Positions 35,188 through 44,812 are shown, numbered from the stretch's first letter. The stretch is 64,000 bases of DNA from Gordonia zhenghanii (GCF_021738965.1 NZ_JAKKOQ010000006.1:186001-250000); one strand, 5' to 3'. Numbers and translations: made by a program. The notes: generated from the letters alone by a model not told the origin.

Positions 35188-35934
35188 GAAGGTGAGCGCA
35201 GGTCCGTACTCGGCGACGCGTTCGATCGGCCGCTCGCGGTCGGTGATGATCCGATCGACTTCGTCGATGGCGGCGACCTTCGCGAGCGTGCGCTCACCGA
35301 ACTTCGAGCTGTCGGCGACGACGATCGACGTGCTTGCCGCGCGCAGCATCGCGCGTTTGATGCTGATCTCGAGCGTGTTCGTGTTGGTGATGCCTGCGGT
35401 CGGGTCGATAGCGTCGGCTCCCAGGAACGCCCAGTCGGCGGAGTAGTCGGCCATGAAGTCCACTGCGCGCTCGCCGACCAGCGTGTACACCGAACCGAGC
35501 AGTTCGCCACCGGTGACGAGCAGGCGGACGTTGGGCAGCGTCGCAGTGTACTTCCCGATGCGGAGGTCGTTGGTGATGATGGTCAACTCCTGCCGGTGCC
35601 GGAGTTCCAGGGCGATCTGATAGGTGGTCGATCCACTGTCGAGAACGACAGTCTGACCGTCGCGCACGTCGGCCGCGGCCGCGCGCGCGATCGCCAGCTT
35701 CTCCCGTCTGCGTTCGCCTTCTTTGACGGCGTACGGAATATCGTTCGGCGCTCCCGCCGTACCGCGCGCGCCGCCGTGCGTGCGTTCGGCCTGGCCGGAT
35801 CGAGCGAGGGCGTCGAGGTCACGGCGGATGGTCGACGCATCGACCCCGAGATCTCGGGACAGGGCGGCAGCCTCCACATAGCTGTCGATCTGCAGGCGGC
35901 GCAAGATCTCCCGGCGCCTGTCGTCAGCGGCCAT
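35182..35934 (-). CDS. DeoR-family regulator of the F420 operon
   Basis: The 250-aa protein has an N-terminal DeoR helix-turn-helix (RRREILRRLQ, then LSRDLGVDASTIRRDLDALA with the recognition helix in DASTIRRDL) and the sugar-isomerase-like sensor domain with VVLDSGSTTYQIA near 95 and FLGADAIDPTAG near 175. DeoR proteins usually bind phosphorylated sugars. It is divergent from gnd-fgd-pgi, all of which act on glucose-6-phosphate or related phosphates, so it is probably a local repressor responding to a sugar phosphate. The operator candidate is the inverted repeat at 36044-36059. Its 3' end runs into a tandem repeat. Confidence 0.9.
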   Translation of the reverse strand: MAADDRRREILRRLQIDSYVEAAALSRDLGVDASTIRRDLDALARSGQAERTHGGARGTAGAPNDIPYAVKEGERRREKLAIARAAAADVRDGQTVVLDSGSTTYQIALELRHRQELTIITNDLRIGKYTATLPNVRLLVTGGELLGSVYTLVGERAVDFMADYSADWAFLGADAIDPTAGITNTNTLEISIKRAMLRAASTSIVVADSSKFGERTLAKVAAIDEVDRIITDRERPIERVAEYGPALTFA

Positions 35935-36001
35935 CGAGCACCTCCTGACGCGTATCGAGCGCCTCGCGGCGATGCGCTACCGATTCAGTCATGCGTGAAT
36001 C

Positions 36002-36030
36002 TTGACACATGAGCCACCCGGTTGCATTAT
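36002..36030 (+). promoter_or_regulatory. Probable sigma-70-type promoter of gnd-fgd-pgi
   Basis: A perfect -35 TTGACA (36002-36007) is separated by 17 bases from CATTAT (36025-36030). Transcription would start near 36037, about 75 bases before the gnd start. Confidence 0.55.
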
Positions 36031-36043
36031 TACGTGCATACGA

Positions 36044-36059
36044 TGCGCGATTTCGCGCA
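36044..36059. promoter_or_regulatory. Candidate DeoR operator
   Basis: TGCGCGA-TT-TCGCGCA is a perfect 7-2-7 inverted repeat just downstream of the predicted -10, well placed to block transcription of the gnd operon. Confidence 0.55.
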
Positions 36060-36112
36060 GCCTCGGTTCTCTTCTGTGTAGTTCCGGGGAAGCTTCGTGA
36101 AGGGAGTCCCCG

Positions 36113-37009
36113 TTGGAGATCGGACTGGTCGGCCTCGGTCGGATGGGCGCGAACATGCGTGACCGTCTGCAAGCGCGCGGGCACACGGTGATCGGTTATG
36201 ACGCGGCACCCGGTGTCGGCGACGTCGACTCGCTGACCGACCTCGTCGACCGGCTCGCCGGTCCTCGCCTCGTCTGGACCATGGTTCCCGCGGGAGATGC
36301 GACCCACGCGGTCATCGAACAGCTCGCCGACCTGCTGTCGGACGGTGACCTCGTCGTCGACGGAGGCAACTCCCGTTTCACCGACGACCAGGCGCACGCT
36401 GCCGCACTCGGTGCGCGCGGCATCGCATACGTCGACTGCGGGGTGTCGGGCGGCATATGGGGCGCGACCGACGGCTACGGCCTGATGGTCGGCGGCGCCC
36501 TGGCCGATGTCGAGCGCGCGATGCCGATCTTCGACAGCCTGCGACCGGACGGCGCTCGTGAGCGCGGATTCGTGCATGCGGGACCGACCGGTGCGGGGCA
36601 CTACGCGAAAATGGTGCACAACGGTATCGAGTACGGCCTGATGCAGGCCTATGCGGAAGGCTACGAGCTGCTCGCCGCAGAACCGCTCATCACTGCACCG
36701 AACGAAGTCATGGCGGCGTGGCAGTCGGGCACCGTGGTTCGGTCCTGGCTACTCGAACTCCTGGTCCGCGCACTCGCTGACGATCCCGACCTCGGGGCGA
36801 TCACCGGATACGTCGACGACTCCGGTGAGGGGCGGTGGGCCGTCGAGGAGGCGATCGGTCACGCCGTGCCGACTCCGGTCATCGCCGCAGCGCTCTTCGC
36901 ACGGTTCGGGTCCAGGCAGGACCAGTCGCCTGCGATGAAGGCCGTTGCGGCGCTACGCAATCAGTTCGGGGGACACCAAGTGCACACGAACCCGGAGGCA
37001 GCAGAATGA
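36113..37009 (+). CDS. gnd: 6-phosphogluconate dehydrogenase, short (GndA/YqeC) form
   Basis: The 298-aa protein is the short bacterial form of 6-phosphogluconate dehydrogenase. It has an N-terminal Rossmann motif [19 protein letters not shown] near 57, [12 protein letters not shown] near 82, the substrate block [12 protein letters not shown] near 107, and [19 protein letters not shown] with the catalytic Lys. It oxidises and decarboxylates 6-phosphogluconate to ribulose 5-phosphate. The start is TTG at 36113, with GGGAG 6 bases upstream. It overlaps fgd by 4 bases. In this operon it removes the product formed downstream of the F420-dependent dehydrogenase. Confidence 0.93.
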   Translation: MEIGLVGLGRMGANMRDRLQARGHTVIGYDAAPGVGDVDSLTDLVDRLAGPRLVWTMVPAGDATHAVIEQLADLLSDGDLVVDGGNSRFTDDQAHAAALGARGIAYVDCGVSGGIWGATDGYGLMVGGALADVERAMPIFDSLRPDGARERGFVHAGPTGAGHYAKMVHNGIEYGLMQAYAEGYELLAAEPLITAPNEVMAAWQSGTVVRSWLLELLVRALADDPDLGAITGYVDDSGEGRWAVEEAIGHAVPTPVIAAALFARFGSRQDQSPAMKAVAALRNQFGGHQVHTNPEAAE

Positions 37010-38013
37010 TCAAACTCGGATACAAGGCGTCGGCGGAGCAGTTCGCTCCCCGAGAACTCGTCGAGCTCGCCGTCCTAGCCGAACAGTGCGGAATGGACTC
37101 GGCGACCGTCTCGGACCACTTCCAGCCGTGGCGACACAACGGCGGACACGCTCCGTTCTCGATCTCGTGGATGACCGCCGTCGGCGAACGGACCGATCGG
37201 ATCCTGTTGGGGACGTCCGTGATGACGCCGACGTTCCGGTACAACCCGGCGGTCATCGCTCAGGCGTTCGCGACGATGGGCTGCCTGTATCCCGATCGGG
37301 TGATGCTCGGCGTCGGCACGGGCGAAGCGCTCAACGAGATCGCGACCGGGTTCGACGGCGAGTGGCCTGCGTTCAAGGAGCGGTTCGCTCGTCTGCGGGA
37401 GTCGATCACGTTGATGCGCCAACTGTGGCGTGGCGATCGGGTCGACTTCGACGGCGAGTTCTACAAGACCAAGGGCGCGTCGATCTACGACGTCCCGGAG
37501 TCGGGGGAGATCCCGGTCTACATCGCGGCGGGCGGCCCCGTCGTCGCACGGTATGCCGGTCGTGCGGGCGACGGGTTTATCTGCACCTCAGGCAAAGGGA
37601 TGGACTTGTACACCGAGAAACTGATGCCTGCTGTCGCGGAGGGGGCGGCCAAGGCCGAGCGCTCGGTGGACGACGTTGACCGGATGATCGAGATCAAACT
37701 GTCCTACGACACCGATCCGGACGCCGCGCTGAACAACACGCGGTTCTGGGCGCCGCTCTCGCTGACGCCGGAGCAGAAGCACAGCATCTCCGACCCGATC
37801 GAGATGGAGGCGGCCGCTGACGCACTGCCGATCGAGCAGATCGCCAAGCGGTGGATCGTCGCATCGAACCCGGATGACGCACTCGCACAGATCAAGCCGT
37901 ATGTGGACGCGGGACTGAATCATCTCGTGTTCCACGCGCCCGGCCATGACCAGCGTCGGTTCCTCGAGTTGTTCGAACGCGACCTGGCGCCCGCATTGAG
38001 GACTCTGACATGA
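37006..38013 (+). CDS. fgd: F420-dependent glucose-6-phosphate dehydrogenase
   Basis: The 335-aa luciferase-fold protein matches mycobacterial Fgd closely: [13 protein letters not shown] opening, TVSDHFQPW near residues 36-44 (the His-Trp pair around F420 and substrate), [15 protein letters not shown] near 66, and VGTGEALNE near 106. It oxidises glucose 6-phosphate to 6-phosphogluconolactone and reduces F420 to F420H2, the main source of reduced F420 in actinobacteria. Position between gnd and pgi, with 4-base overlaps on both sides, makes a dedicated F420H2 supply unit. A lactonase is not in this operon. Confidence 0.96.
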   Translation: MIKLGYKASAEQFAPRELVELAVLAEQCGMDSATVSDHFQPWRHNGGHAPFSISWMTAVGERTDRILLGTSVMTPTFRYNPAVIAQAFATMGCLYPDRVMLGVGTGEALNEIATGFDGEWPAFKERFARLRESITLMRQLWRGDRVDFDGEFYKTKGASIYDVPESGEIPVYIAAGGPVVARYAGRAGDGFICTSGKGMDLYTEKLMPAVAEGAAKAERSVDDVDRMIEIKLSYDTDPDAALNNTRFWAPLSLTPEQKHSISDPIEMEAAADALPIEQIAKRWIVASNPDDALAQIKPYVDAGLNHLVFHAPGHDQRRFLELFERDLAPALRTLT

Positions 38014-39641
38014 CCGTCGCAGACACCTCCGCGTGGGCGCCCCTGGCCGAGCACCGCGCGTCGATCGCCCGGCACAGCATCCGTGACCTGTTCGCTGCCG
38101 ATCCGGCGCGCGGCACCGCGATGACGGTCACCGCGGGTGACCTGTACATCGACTACAGCAAGCATCGGATCAACGGCGAGACGATGCGTCTGCTGCACTT
38201 GCTTGCCCGTGAGACGCACGTCTTCGAGAAGCGGGACGCGATGCTGCGTGGCGATCGGATCAACGTCTCCGAAGATCGCCCCGTCCTGCACACCGCGCTG
38301 CGCAAGAGGCGGGACGAACGGTTGTATCTCGACGGGCATGACGTGGTATCCGACGTGCACACCGTCCTCGATGCGATGGGCGAATTCACCGACCGGGTGC
38401 GCGACGGCTCCTGGCGAGGGGCCGACGGCCGCCCGATCTCCACTGTCGTCAATATCGGGATCGGCGGCTCCGACCTCGGCCCGGCCATGGTCTATCGCGC
38501 ACTGCGCGCGTACTGCGACGGCCCCGACGTTCGATTCGTGTCGAACGTCGATCCGGCTGACCTTCTGTCCACGCTCGCCGATCTTGATCCAGCCACGACG
38601 CTGTTCGTCGTCGTGTCGAAGACCTTCTCGACCTTCGAGACCATGGCGAACGCCCACGCTGCACGCCGTTGGCTGGTCGACGCTCTCGGCGAAGACGCAG
38701 TCGCACAGCACTTCGTCGCGGTGTCGACGAATGCTCAGCTCGTCGCGGAGTTCGGTGTCGAGTGCTCGAACGTCTTCGGATTCTGGGACTGGGTCGGCGG
38801 CCGGTACTCGGTCGGGTCGGCCGTCGGACTCTCGGTGATGGCGGCGATCGGTCGTGAGCGCTTCGCAGAGTTCCTCGACGGATTCCGGACGATGGACGAC
38901 CATTTCGCGACCGCGCCGATTCAGTCGAACGCGCCGGTGATCCTCGGTCTGTTGAGCGTCTGGTACGCGAGCGTGCTCGACGCCGATGCACGCGCCGTCC
39001 TGCCGTATGCGAACGACCTCGCGCGTCTACCTGCGTACCTGCAGCAGCTGGCGATGGAGTCGAACGGAAAGTCCGTGCGCGGTGACGGGAGTCCCGTGGG
39101 CGTGCCGACCGGCGAGATGATCTGGGGCGAGGCAGGCACCAACGGGCAGCATGCGTTCCACCAACTCCTTCATCAGGGGACGCGACTGGTCCCTGCCGAC
39201 TTCATCGGTTTCGTGGAGTCGGCCGAAGACTTCGTCTCCGCGGACGGTTCCACGAGCATGCACGAGGTTCTGACGGCCAACATGTTCGCGCAGTCTCGGG
39301 TGCTGGCGTTCGGCAAGACCAAGGCCGAAGTCATCGCGGACGGCGTGGACTCGGCCATCGCGCCGCACAAGGTGATGCCCGGCGATCGCCCGTCGACGAC
39401 GATCCTCGCGCCGCGACTCGATCCGTCGACGTTGGGGCAGTTGATCGCGCTGTACGAACATCAGGTGTTCGTACAGGGCGCGGTGTGGGGCATCGACTCG
39501 TTCGACCAGTGGGGCGTCGAACTGGGCAAGGCGTCGGCCGTCGAACTGGCGCCCGCGCTCGCATCGGGCGGCGGGCCGACCGACGCGATGGACAGTTCGA
39601 CCCGGGGACTCGTCGAGGCGTTCTGGAGAGACCGGACGTAG
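38010..39641 (+). CDS. pgi: Glucose-6-phosphate isomerase
   Basis: The 543-aa protein has the two-SIS-domain structure of phosphoglucose isomerase: [16 protein letters not shown] near 150, [14 protein letters not shown] near 206, [11 protein letters not shown] near 352, [20 protein letters not shown] with the catalytic Glu-Gly/His region near 376, and the signature Lys segment near 505. It interconverts glucose and fructose 6-phosphates. Here it would feed Fgd with glucose 6-phosphate, including that regenerated from the pentose phosphate cycle. It is possibly a second copy, since a housekeeping pgi is expected elsewhere; that cannot be tested here. Confidence 0.95.
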   Translation: MTVADTSAWAPLAEHRASIARHSIRDLFAADPARGTAMTVTAGDLYIDYSKHRINGETMRLLHLLARETHVFEKRDAMLRGDRINVSEDRPVLHTALRKRRDERLYLDGHDVVSDVHTVLDAMGEFTDRVRDGSWRGADGRPISTVVNIGIGGSDLGPAMVYRALRAYCDGPDVRFVSNVDPADLLSTLADLDPATTLFVVVSKTFSTFETMANAHAARRWLVDALGEDAVAQHFVAVSTNAQLVAEFGVECSNVFGFWDWVGGRYSVGSAVGLSVMAAIGRERFAEFLDGFRTMDDHFATAPIQSNAPVILGLLSVWYASVLDADARAVLPYANDLARLPAYLQQLAMESNGKSVRGDGSPVGVPTGEMIWGEAGTNGQHAFHQLLHQGTRLVPADFIGFVESAEDFVSADGSTSMHEVLTANMFAQSRVLAFGKTKAEVIADGVDSAIAPHKVMPGDRPSTTILAPRLDPSTLGQLIALYEHQVFVQGAVWGIDSFDQWGVELGKASAVELAPALASGGGPTDAMDSSTRGLVEAFWRDRT

Positions 39642-39651
39642 AAGTGAAAGC

Positions 39652-39687
39652 GAGGCCCGCCCCGAGACGTTGATCGGAGCGGGCCTC
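39652..39687. terminator. Hairpin terminator after pgi
   Basis: A perfect 9-bp stem GAGGCCCGC/GCGGGCCTC lies 10 bases after the pgi stop and 16 bases before the stop of the convergent SnoaL-like gene. It can serve both strands; no T-run. Confidence 0.65.
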
Positions 39688-39703
39688 ATTCATCGAGGAG
39701 GGG

Positions 39704-40207
39704 TCAGTCGTTGGCCTCGCGTTCGGCGAGCCGAGCCTGAGCGAGTCCGAAGATGCCCGAGTTGCCGTCGGTCCACGTGGTCTCGAGCGTGCGGTAAGAG
39801 ATTCGCCAGCCGGCGTCGGTCCGCGTGAGTCGGTCCCGGTACGTGCCCGCGATGACATACGTGTTGCCGCCGTTCGGATCGACGAGATAGTGCTGCGCGT
39901 GGAAGTAGCACACGGTGGATGCACTGCCGTCGTCGTTGTGACTGACAGTGATGTTGGTGATGAGGTGCTGGCTGGCGTCCAGACCCGACAGCGCCTGGTG
40001 GCAGGCCTGGCCGACGGCATCCGGTCCCTCGTGGACGCCCGCGAGTTCGCCGTAGTTCGCGACGCCGTCGGCGGTGAAGACGTCGTGCAGTGAACGCCAG
40101 TCGCGGGCGTCGATCGCCATCGCGTATCGGATCAGGACGTCACGGATCTCTTCGTTGTCGGCCATCAGCCGGACAGTGCGTTCGAGGGGCGATGCGTGGT
40201 CAGTCAC
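39704..40207 (-). CDS. SnoaL/NTF2-like protein
   Basis: The 167-aa protein has the N-terminal helices EEIRDVLIRYAMAIDARDWRSL followed by DVFTADGVANYG, a central HxxTNITVSHND strand pair, and RDRLTRTDAGWRISYRTLETTW. This is the pattern of the bile-acid 7-alpha-dehydratase/SnoaL-like group. It starts at GTG 40207, 63 bases after the monooxygenase, so the two are likely cotranscribed. It may be a dehydratase, isomerase or binding protein for a cyclic intermediate. No firm catalytic residue can be named. Confidence 0.82.
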   Translation of the reverse strand: MTDHASPLERTVRLMADNEEIRDVLIRYAMAIDARDWRSLHDVFTADGVANYGELAGVHEGPDAVGQACHQALSGLDASQHLITNITVSHNDDGSASTVCYFHAQHYLVDPNGGNTYVIAGTYRDRLTRTDAGWRISYRTLETTWTDGNSGIFGLAQARLAEREAND

Positions 40208-40270
40208 GGGTTGTCCATTCTCTTGTGATCGGTGGTCGTCTCTGTGGCCGCGGGTCGAGTCGTCGCATTA

Positions 40271-41881
40271 TCAGGCGCTCACGAATCCTCGGTAGCCGTC
40301 GGCAGCGACCTCGTCGCACGTCTGTCGGTACACGTCGAGGCCGCCGACGTACGACATGATGACCCGTGGCTTTCCGGGAATGTTGACGCCGGTGTACCAC
40401 GATTCGCCTTCGGGGTAGAGCGTGTCCTTGGCGAGGTCCGCGGCGTCGTCGGTCCACGTGCGGGCTGCCTCGGCAGTCGGTTCGACGCACGACGTTCCGC
40501 GACGCTCGATGTCGGCGATGAAGTCGCCGGTCCATTCGACGTGCTGCTCGATCGCGCACACGACGTTGGTCAGCACGTTCGGGCTGCCAGGACCGGTGAG
40601 CATGAACATGTTCGGGAACTCGTCGACGGCGATGCCCAGGTAGGTCGTCGGGCCGTCAGCCCACTTGTCTTGTAGCGAGCGGCCGCCCCGGCCGCGGATG
40701 TCCATGTTCAGCAGCGGGCCGGTGATCGCATCGAAACCCGTGGCCAGGACCACTGCGTCGAGTTCGTGATCGACTCCGCCCGTGCGGATCCCGGTGGCGG
40801 TGAACGTCTCGAGAGGCTGTTCACGCAGGCTGACGAGGTCGACGTCGTCTCGGTTGTACGTCTGGTAGTAGTTCGTGTCGAGCGTGATGCGCTTGGCGCC
40901 GAGCGGATAGGTCCGGGGCGAGAGGCGCTCGGCGAGTTCCGGGTCGGTGATCGTCTCGCGGATCTTGCCGCGGAAGAACTCGGCGATCGTCTCGTTCGCG
41001 TCCCGGTTCGCGAACAGGTCCGGGTAGCACGCGATGAGATCGATCGCGCGGTGGCGGCCCCAACGCTCCTCGTAGATCGCCTGCCGCTGTTCGGGAGTGT
41101 GGTCGAGGGCACTCTCTTCGAGAGTGTCGGTGTACTGCCCGGTGCCGCTGGCGTACGAGCGCGCCTTGTGATCGTCGATGTTGTCCTTGAACGCACGCAC
41201 CTCGTCGTCGGTGAGTTGGCGGTTCCCGCAGGCCAGGCTAAAGGCCGGGGTCCGCTGGAACACCGTCAGATGGGCAGCCTGCTCGGCGACAAGAGGGATC
41301 ACCTGAACGCCGGAGGAGCCGGTGCCGATGACCCCGACGCGCTTGCCGGCGAAGTCGACGCCGCCCTCCGGCCAGTCTGCGGTGTGGTAGACCTCGCCCG
41401 CGTATTCGCTGAGTCCGGGGAAGTCGGGAGTCATCGATGTCGACAGGCATCCGACTGCGGTCACGAGGTACTTCGACCGCGTGACGGCTCCCGAGTCGGT
41501 CGTGGTGACCCACTGGTCGGTCGCGTCGTCGAACCAGGCGGACACGACCCGCGTCTTGAATCGAAAACTCGGCTTGACGTCGAGTCGGTCTGCGGCGAAG
41601 TTCAGGTAGCGCAGGATCTCTGGCTGCGACGGGTACCGCTCGGTCCAGTTCCACTCCTCGATGAGTTCGGGGGAGAACGTGTACGCGTACTCCATGCTGA
41701 TGACGTCGCATCGAGCTCCGGGATAGCGGTTCCAGAACCAGGTCCCGCCCACGCCGTCGCCGGCTTCGAAACCTTGGACGGTGAGCCCGAGTGTGCGGAG
41801 GCGGTGGACCATGTAGATGCCGGAGAAGCCGGCGCCGATCACGATGGCGTCGACGGACTCGGTCGAACGGGTTTCAGTCAT
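40271..41881 (-). CDS. Type I Baeyer-Villiger-like flavin monooxygenase
   Basis: The 536-aa protein has FAD-binding GAGFSG (16-21), GTWFWNRYPGARCD (46-59) typical of cyclohexanone-type monooxygenases, the fingerprint region YAGEVYHTADWP (160-171) and NADPH-binding GTGSSG near 186. Compared with the FxGxxxHxxxW(P/D) rule, the first Phe is Tyr but the key His166 is kept. It would convert a cyclic or linear ketone to a lactone or ester using NADPH and oxygen. AAGGAAG precedes ATG 41881; an upstream ATG at 41932 lacks a ribosome site. It is divergent from a luciferase-like oxygenase gene. Confidence 0.92.
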   Translation of the reverse strand: MTETRSTESVDAIVIGAGFSGIYMVHRLRTLGLTVQGFEAGDGVGGTWFWNRYPGARCDVISMEYAYTFSPELIEEWNWTERYPSQPEILRYLNFAADRLDVKPSFRFKTRVVSAWFDDATDQWVTTTDSGAVTRSKYLVTAVGCLSTSMTPDFPGLSEYAGEVYHTADWPEGGVDFAGKRVGVIGTGSSGVQVIPLVAEQAAHLTVFQRTPAFSLACGNRQLTDDEVRAFKDNIDDHKARSYASGTGQYTDTLEESALDHTPEQRQAIYEERWGRHRAIDLIACYPDLFANRDANETIAEFFRGKIRETITDPELAERLSPRTYPLGAKRITLDTNYYQTYNRDDVDLVSLREQPLETFTATGIRTGGVDHELDAVVLATGFDAITGPLLNMDIRGRGGRSLQDKWADGPTTYLGIAVDEFPNMFMLTGPGSPNVLTNVVCAIEQHVEWTGDFIADIERRGTSCVEPTAEAARTWTDDAADLAKDTLYPEGESWYTGVNIPGKPRVIMSYVGGLDVYRQTCDEVAADGYRGFVSA

Positions 41882-41937
41882 GGGTCTTCCTTTCGGAGGA
41901 GATCGGTCGTGAGTGACGTTCCCTGAGGACATTCACG

Positions 41938-41971
41938 GGGTGACGGTTATCACCCTAACCATTATCATAGT
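41938..41971. promoter_or_regulatory. Operators before the Baeyer-Villiger gene
   Basis: GGGTGA-N6-TCACCC (41938-41955) is a perfect 6-6-6 inverted repeat. Next to it, ACCAT-TATC-ATAGT (41958-41971) is one base short of the perfect ACTAT-N4-ATAGT repeat found at 48947 and 52720. Confidence 0.6.
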
Positions 41972-42011
41972 TACCGGGAAGCGGTTTGGTCGATCAGTGC
42001 AGTAATAATTG

Positions 42012-42054
42012 ATATTCATGATCATGGTCGACTATCATTTGTGATGAGACGGCA
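42012..42054. promoter_or_regulatory. Promoter-proximal elements before the luciferase-like gene
   Basis: An AT-rich stretch carries CATGATCATGG and ACTATCAT, followed by GTGATGAGACGGCA. The last nine bases, GAGACGGCA (42046-42054), are also found before the alcohol dehydrogenase and before the P450 at 48.9 kb, in the direction of transcription each time. Confidence 0.5.
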
Positions 42055-42128
42055 CTCATAGACGGGCGTCATCGTGTGACAGGTCACCACTATGTCGGCT
42101 TCTGCCGGCATGCTCGGAAAGGAATCAC

Positions 42129-43160
42129 GTGGACTTCGGAATCCTGATGGGAGACCAGCCGGTCTCGACCCCTCCGGAAGAGCATCTGGATCTGATGCTC
42201 CGCAAGGTCGAGGCGGCGCAACGTGCAGGTTTCAAGTACCTGACGATCGGGCAGCACTTTCTCTACCAGGACTTCCGGTGGTTCCAGCCGATTCCGTTAC
42301 TGGCTCGCCTGGCGGCAGAACTGAACGACGACGTCCGGATCGGCACCACGGTGCTCGTCGGTCCGCTGCATCATCCCGTTCAACTCGCCGAAGACCTCGC
42401 AACGCTCGACGTCATCACGCGGGGCAAGCTCGTGGTCGGGATCGGCACCGGCTACCTCGAGCACGAATACGAGGTCTTCGATCGCCTCTATAAGAAGCGG
42501 TACAGCCTGCTCGAAGAGCAGATCGCTCTGATGACCCAGTTGTGGACGCAGGACCGGGTCACCTTCCACGGAAAATTCTGGCAGATCGAGGACCGTCCGA
42601 CGCACCTGCATCCGATCCAGAAGCCGCGTCCGCCGATCTGGCTCGGCGCGATGAAGGAACAGGGCGTCCGTCGTGCAGCTCGCCACGGCGATGTCTGGAC
42701 CATCACGCCTCAGCAGACGCTCGACCAACTCGACGATCTCGTCGACCTCTATGTCGGCGAACGTCGTGCGCTCGGCCTGCCCCTGAACAAGCTTCCGCTG
42801 CGTCGTGAGCTGCAGATCGCCGATACCTTCGACCAGGCTCTTGATGACTTCGCGAGCGTGGCCCGCGTCAAGTACGTCTCGTATGCCGGTCAGGGCATGG
42901 GTCTCCTCGACAAGGAGCGGGTCGAGAACGAGTTCCTCGAGAACGTGAAGGACCACGTGCTTCTCGGCTCGGGTGAGCAGGTGCGGCAGCAGATCACTGA
43001 CATCGCCGGACGTCTGCCGATCGGCCCGCTGCTGGTACGTCCGCACTGGCCGGGCATGGACGCCGACCAGACCGAGGCGTACCTGGAGCGCGTCGGACGC
43101 GAAGTGGTCGAGCCGTTGGCCGATCTCGAAAGCGTGGACTTCAAGCCTGCCACCGTCTGA
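42129..43160 (+). CDS. Luciferase-like (LLM) flavin- or F420-dependent oxidoreductase
   Basis: The 343-aa protein has a bacterial-luciferase TIM barrel: MDFGILMGDQP at the first strand, RIGTTVLVGPLHHPVQLAEDLATLDVITRGKLVVGIGTGY near residues 70-110, and RPPIWLGAM near 170. This family uses FMNH2 (monooxygenases) or F420H2. The segment GPLHHPVQLAEDLATLD is typical of flavin-dependent alkanal or type II Baeyer-Villiger-like members as well. GTG 42129 follows AAAGGAA. With a type I Baeyer-Villiger gene divergent and an SDR downstream, it probably oxygenates or reduces a ring intermediate. Confidence 0.85.
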   Translation: MDFGILMGDQPVSTPPEEHLDLMLRKVEAAQRAGFKYLTIGQHFLYQDFRWFQPIPLLARLAAELNDDVRIGTTVLVGPLHHPVQLAEDLATLDVITRGKLVVGIGTGYLEHEYEVFDRLYKKRYSLLEEQIALMTQLWTQDRVTFHGKFWQIEDRPTHLHPIQKPRPPIWLGAMKEQGVRRAARHGDVWTITPQQTLDQLDDLVDLYVGERRALGLPLNKLPLRRELQIADTFDQALDDFASVARVKYVSYAGQGMGLLDKERVENEFLENVKDHVLLGSGEQVRQQITDIAGRLPIGPLLVRPHWPGMDADQTEAYLERVGREVVEPLADLESVDFKPATV

Positions 43161-43201
43161 CGGTCGTCAGATACTAGAACGTCTCCGGAGAGGAGTTGCG
43201 T

Positions 43202-44023
43202 ATGTCCGACAGAGTCGCCTTCGTCACCGGAGCCGCACGAGGTCAGGGGAGGAATCATGCGATGCGTCTGGCCGCAGAGGGCTGCGACGTCATCGCGCTC
43301 GACTTGTGCGCTCCGGTCGGCGGCGCGCCGTACGCCATGGCCGAACCCGAGGACCTCGACGAGACTGTGCGTCTCGTCGAGGCGCAGGGTCGTCGCATCT
43401 ACGCACGGCAGGCCGACGTCCGCGATTCCGCCGCTGTCGCGACCATCCTCGCCGACGGGGTCTCGGAATTCGGCAGGCTCGATGTCGTCGTCGCCAACGC
43501 GGGAATCGCAGGCAGCTTCCCGGTGGACGATCTCACTGACGAGATCTGGAAGGACATGATCGACATCAACCTCACCGGAGTCTGGAACACGGTGAAGGCG
43601 TCCGTTCCGCACCTTCGGGCTACCGGTGACGGTGGCAGCATCGTGCTGACCAGCTCGGTCGCCGGCCTCAAAGGACTGCCGAACAATGCGCATTACGCGG
43701 CGGCGAAGCACGGAGTACTCGGAATCATGCGCAGCCTCGCCAACGAGCTCGGGCCGGACGGAATCCGGGTGAACGCGGTGCTGCCGACCAACGTCGACAC
43801 CACGATGCTCCTCAACGACGCGATCTACCGACTCTTCCTGCCCGACGCGGAGAATCCCACGCTCGACCAGGTCGAGCCGATCATGCGCGGGATGCACGTC
43901 CTCGACGTCCCGTACATCGAGGTCGACGACGTCAGTAATGCCGTTGTGTTCCTCACCGGCCCGCAGTCGCGGTACGTCACCGGCGTCGCCATGCCGATCG
44001 ACGCGGGCGTCCTCGTGAAGTAG
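43202..44023 (+). CDS. Mycofactocin-coupled SDR oxidoreductase
   Basis: The 273-aa protein reads VAFVTGAARGQGRNHAMRLA (residues 5-24), LDLCAPV near 37, the family insertion AEPEDLDETVRLVEAQ near 48-63, NAGIAG near 100, Ser in TSSVAG, and Tyr/Lys in HYAAAKHG. This matches the mycofactocin-coupled SDR subfamily. It keeps about the same architecture as the SDR at 24649. AGGAG lies 6 bases before ATG 43202. Probable role: oxidation of a secondary alcohol to the ketone used by a Baeyer-Villiger enzyme; the pairing is inference from neighbours. Confidence 0.92.
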   Translation: MSDRVAFVTGAARGQGRNHAMRLAAEGCDVIALDLCAPVGGAPYAMAEPEDLDETVRLVEAQGRRIYARQADVRDSAAVATILADGVSEFGRLDVVVANAGIAGSFPVDDLTDEIWKDMIDINLTGVWNTVKASVPHLRATGDGGSIVLTSSVAGLKGLPNNAHYAAAKHGVLGIMRSLANELGPDGIRVNAVLPTNVDTTMLLNDAIYRLFLPDAENPTLDQVEPIMRGMHVLDVPYIEVDDVSNAVVFLTGPQSRYVTGVAMPIDAGVLVK

Positions 44024-44033
44024 GGGGTCTCCT

Positions 44034-44306
44034 GCTGATCGAGCGGACTTCCCCCCGTTGATCGAGCGGGCCCCCGTTGATCGAGCGGGCCCCCCGTTGA
44101 TCGAGCGGAGTCGAGATCTGTTGTGCGGTACAGGGTCTCGACTCCGCTCGACCAGCGAAGCTGTCTCACAGACTCCGCTCGACCAGCAAGCTGTCTCACA
44201 GACTCCGCTCGACCAGCGAAGCTGTCTCGCAGACTCCGCTCGACCAGCGACGCTGTCTCGACTCCGCTCGACCAGCTATCCGTTGATCGAGCGGAGTCGA
44301 GATCTG
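44034..44306. repeat. Intergenic palindromic repeat cluster 2 (about ten copies)
   Basis: This 270-base gene-free stretch is made almost entirely of the GTTGATCGAGCGGAGTCGAG unit: about five forward copies and five reverse copies (CTCGACTCCGCTCGACCAGC). The inverted blocks can fold into large cruciforms. It lies between the convergent SDR and MaoC genes and may act as a bidirectional terminator. Spacers vary in length and there is no cas gene, so it is not CRISPR. Confidence 0.9.
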
Positions 44307-44315
44307 TTGAACTAC

Positions 44316-44774
44316 TCAGGCGTCGGTCGGCTTCTTCTGCATGAGGCCCGCGCGGTGGCAGATGTGGACGAGTTCGTCGCGTTGGTTGATGCCGCGGTGC
44401 TCGAAGTAGACGATGCCCGAATCGGTGCGGCTCTTGGACTCGCGCTTGTCGAGGATGGTGCTCTCGGCGCGGATCGTGTCGCCGTGGAACACCGGGTTCG
44501 GGAAGTCGAATTTGGTGTATCCGAGATTGCCGATCGTCGTACCCATCGTGAGGTCGTACACGATCATTCCGCCGACGAGGCCTGCCGTGTACAGGCTGTT
44601 CATCAAGCGCTGGCCGTGCGGCTGCGTCGCCATGTACTCGGCGTCGAGATGGATGGGGGCCGGGTTCATCGTGATCGACGTGAACAGGATGTTGTCGTAT
44701 TCGGTGACCGTCCGCGACCAGGCGTGACGATACTCTTTGCCGATCTCGAACTCTTCGTACCAGAGGCCGGGCAT
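44316..44774 (-). CDS. MaoC-type dehydratase/hydratase
   Basis: The 152-aa single hotdog protein has the active-site region ITMNPAPIHLDAEYM near residues 35-49, and a C-terminal strand VYFEHRGINQRDELVH. The classical hydratase-2 motif is DxNPxH; here the first Asp position is Asn, as in the mesaconyl/itaconyl-CoA hydratase-like group with MNxxPxHLD. It would hydrate or dehydrate a branched or dicarboxylic enoyl-CoA. It is the last gene of a five-gene minus-strand operon starting with a P450. GAGAA precedes the ATG. Confidence 0.87.
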   Translation of the reverse strand: MPGLWYEEFEIGKEYRHAWSRTVTEYDNILFTSITMNPAPIHLDAEYMATQPHGQRLMNSLYTAGLVGGMIVYDLTMGTTIGNLGYTKFDFPNPVFHGDTIRAESTILDKRESKSRTDSGIVYFEHRGINQRDELVHICHRAGLMQKKPTDA

Positions 44775-44812
44775 GGGATTCTCCTTCGAGAAGTAGGGGA
44801 CGGGCGAGGCCG

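Noticed and set aside
44034-44306. CRISPR-like array of repeats
   Set aside because: Units occur in both orientations, the spacing is irregular, spacers are short and repeated, and no cas gene is near; it is an interspersed palindromic repeat cluster.
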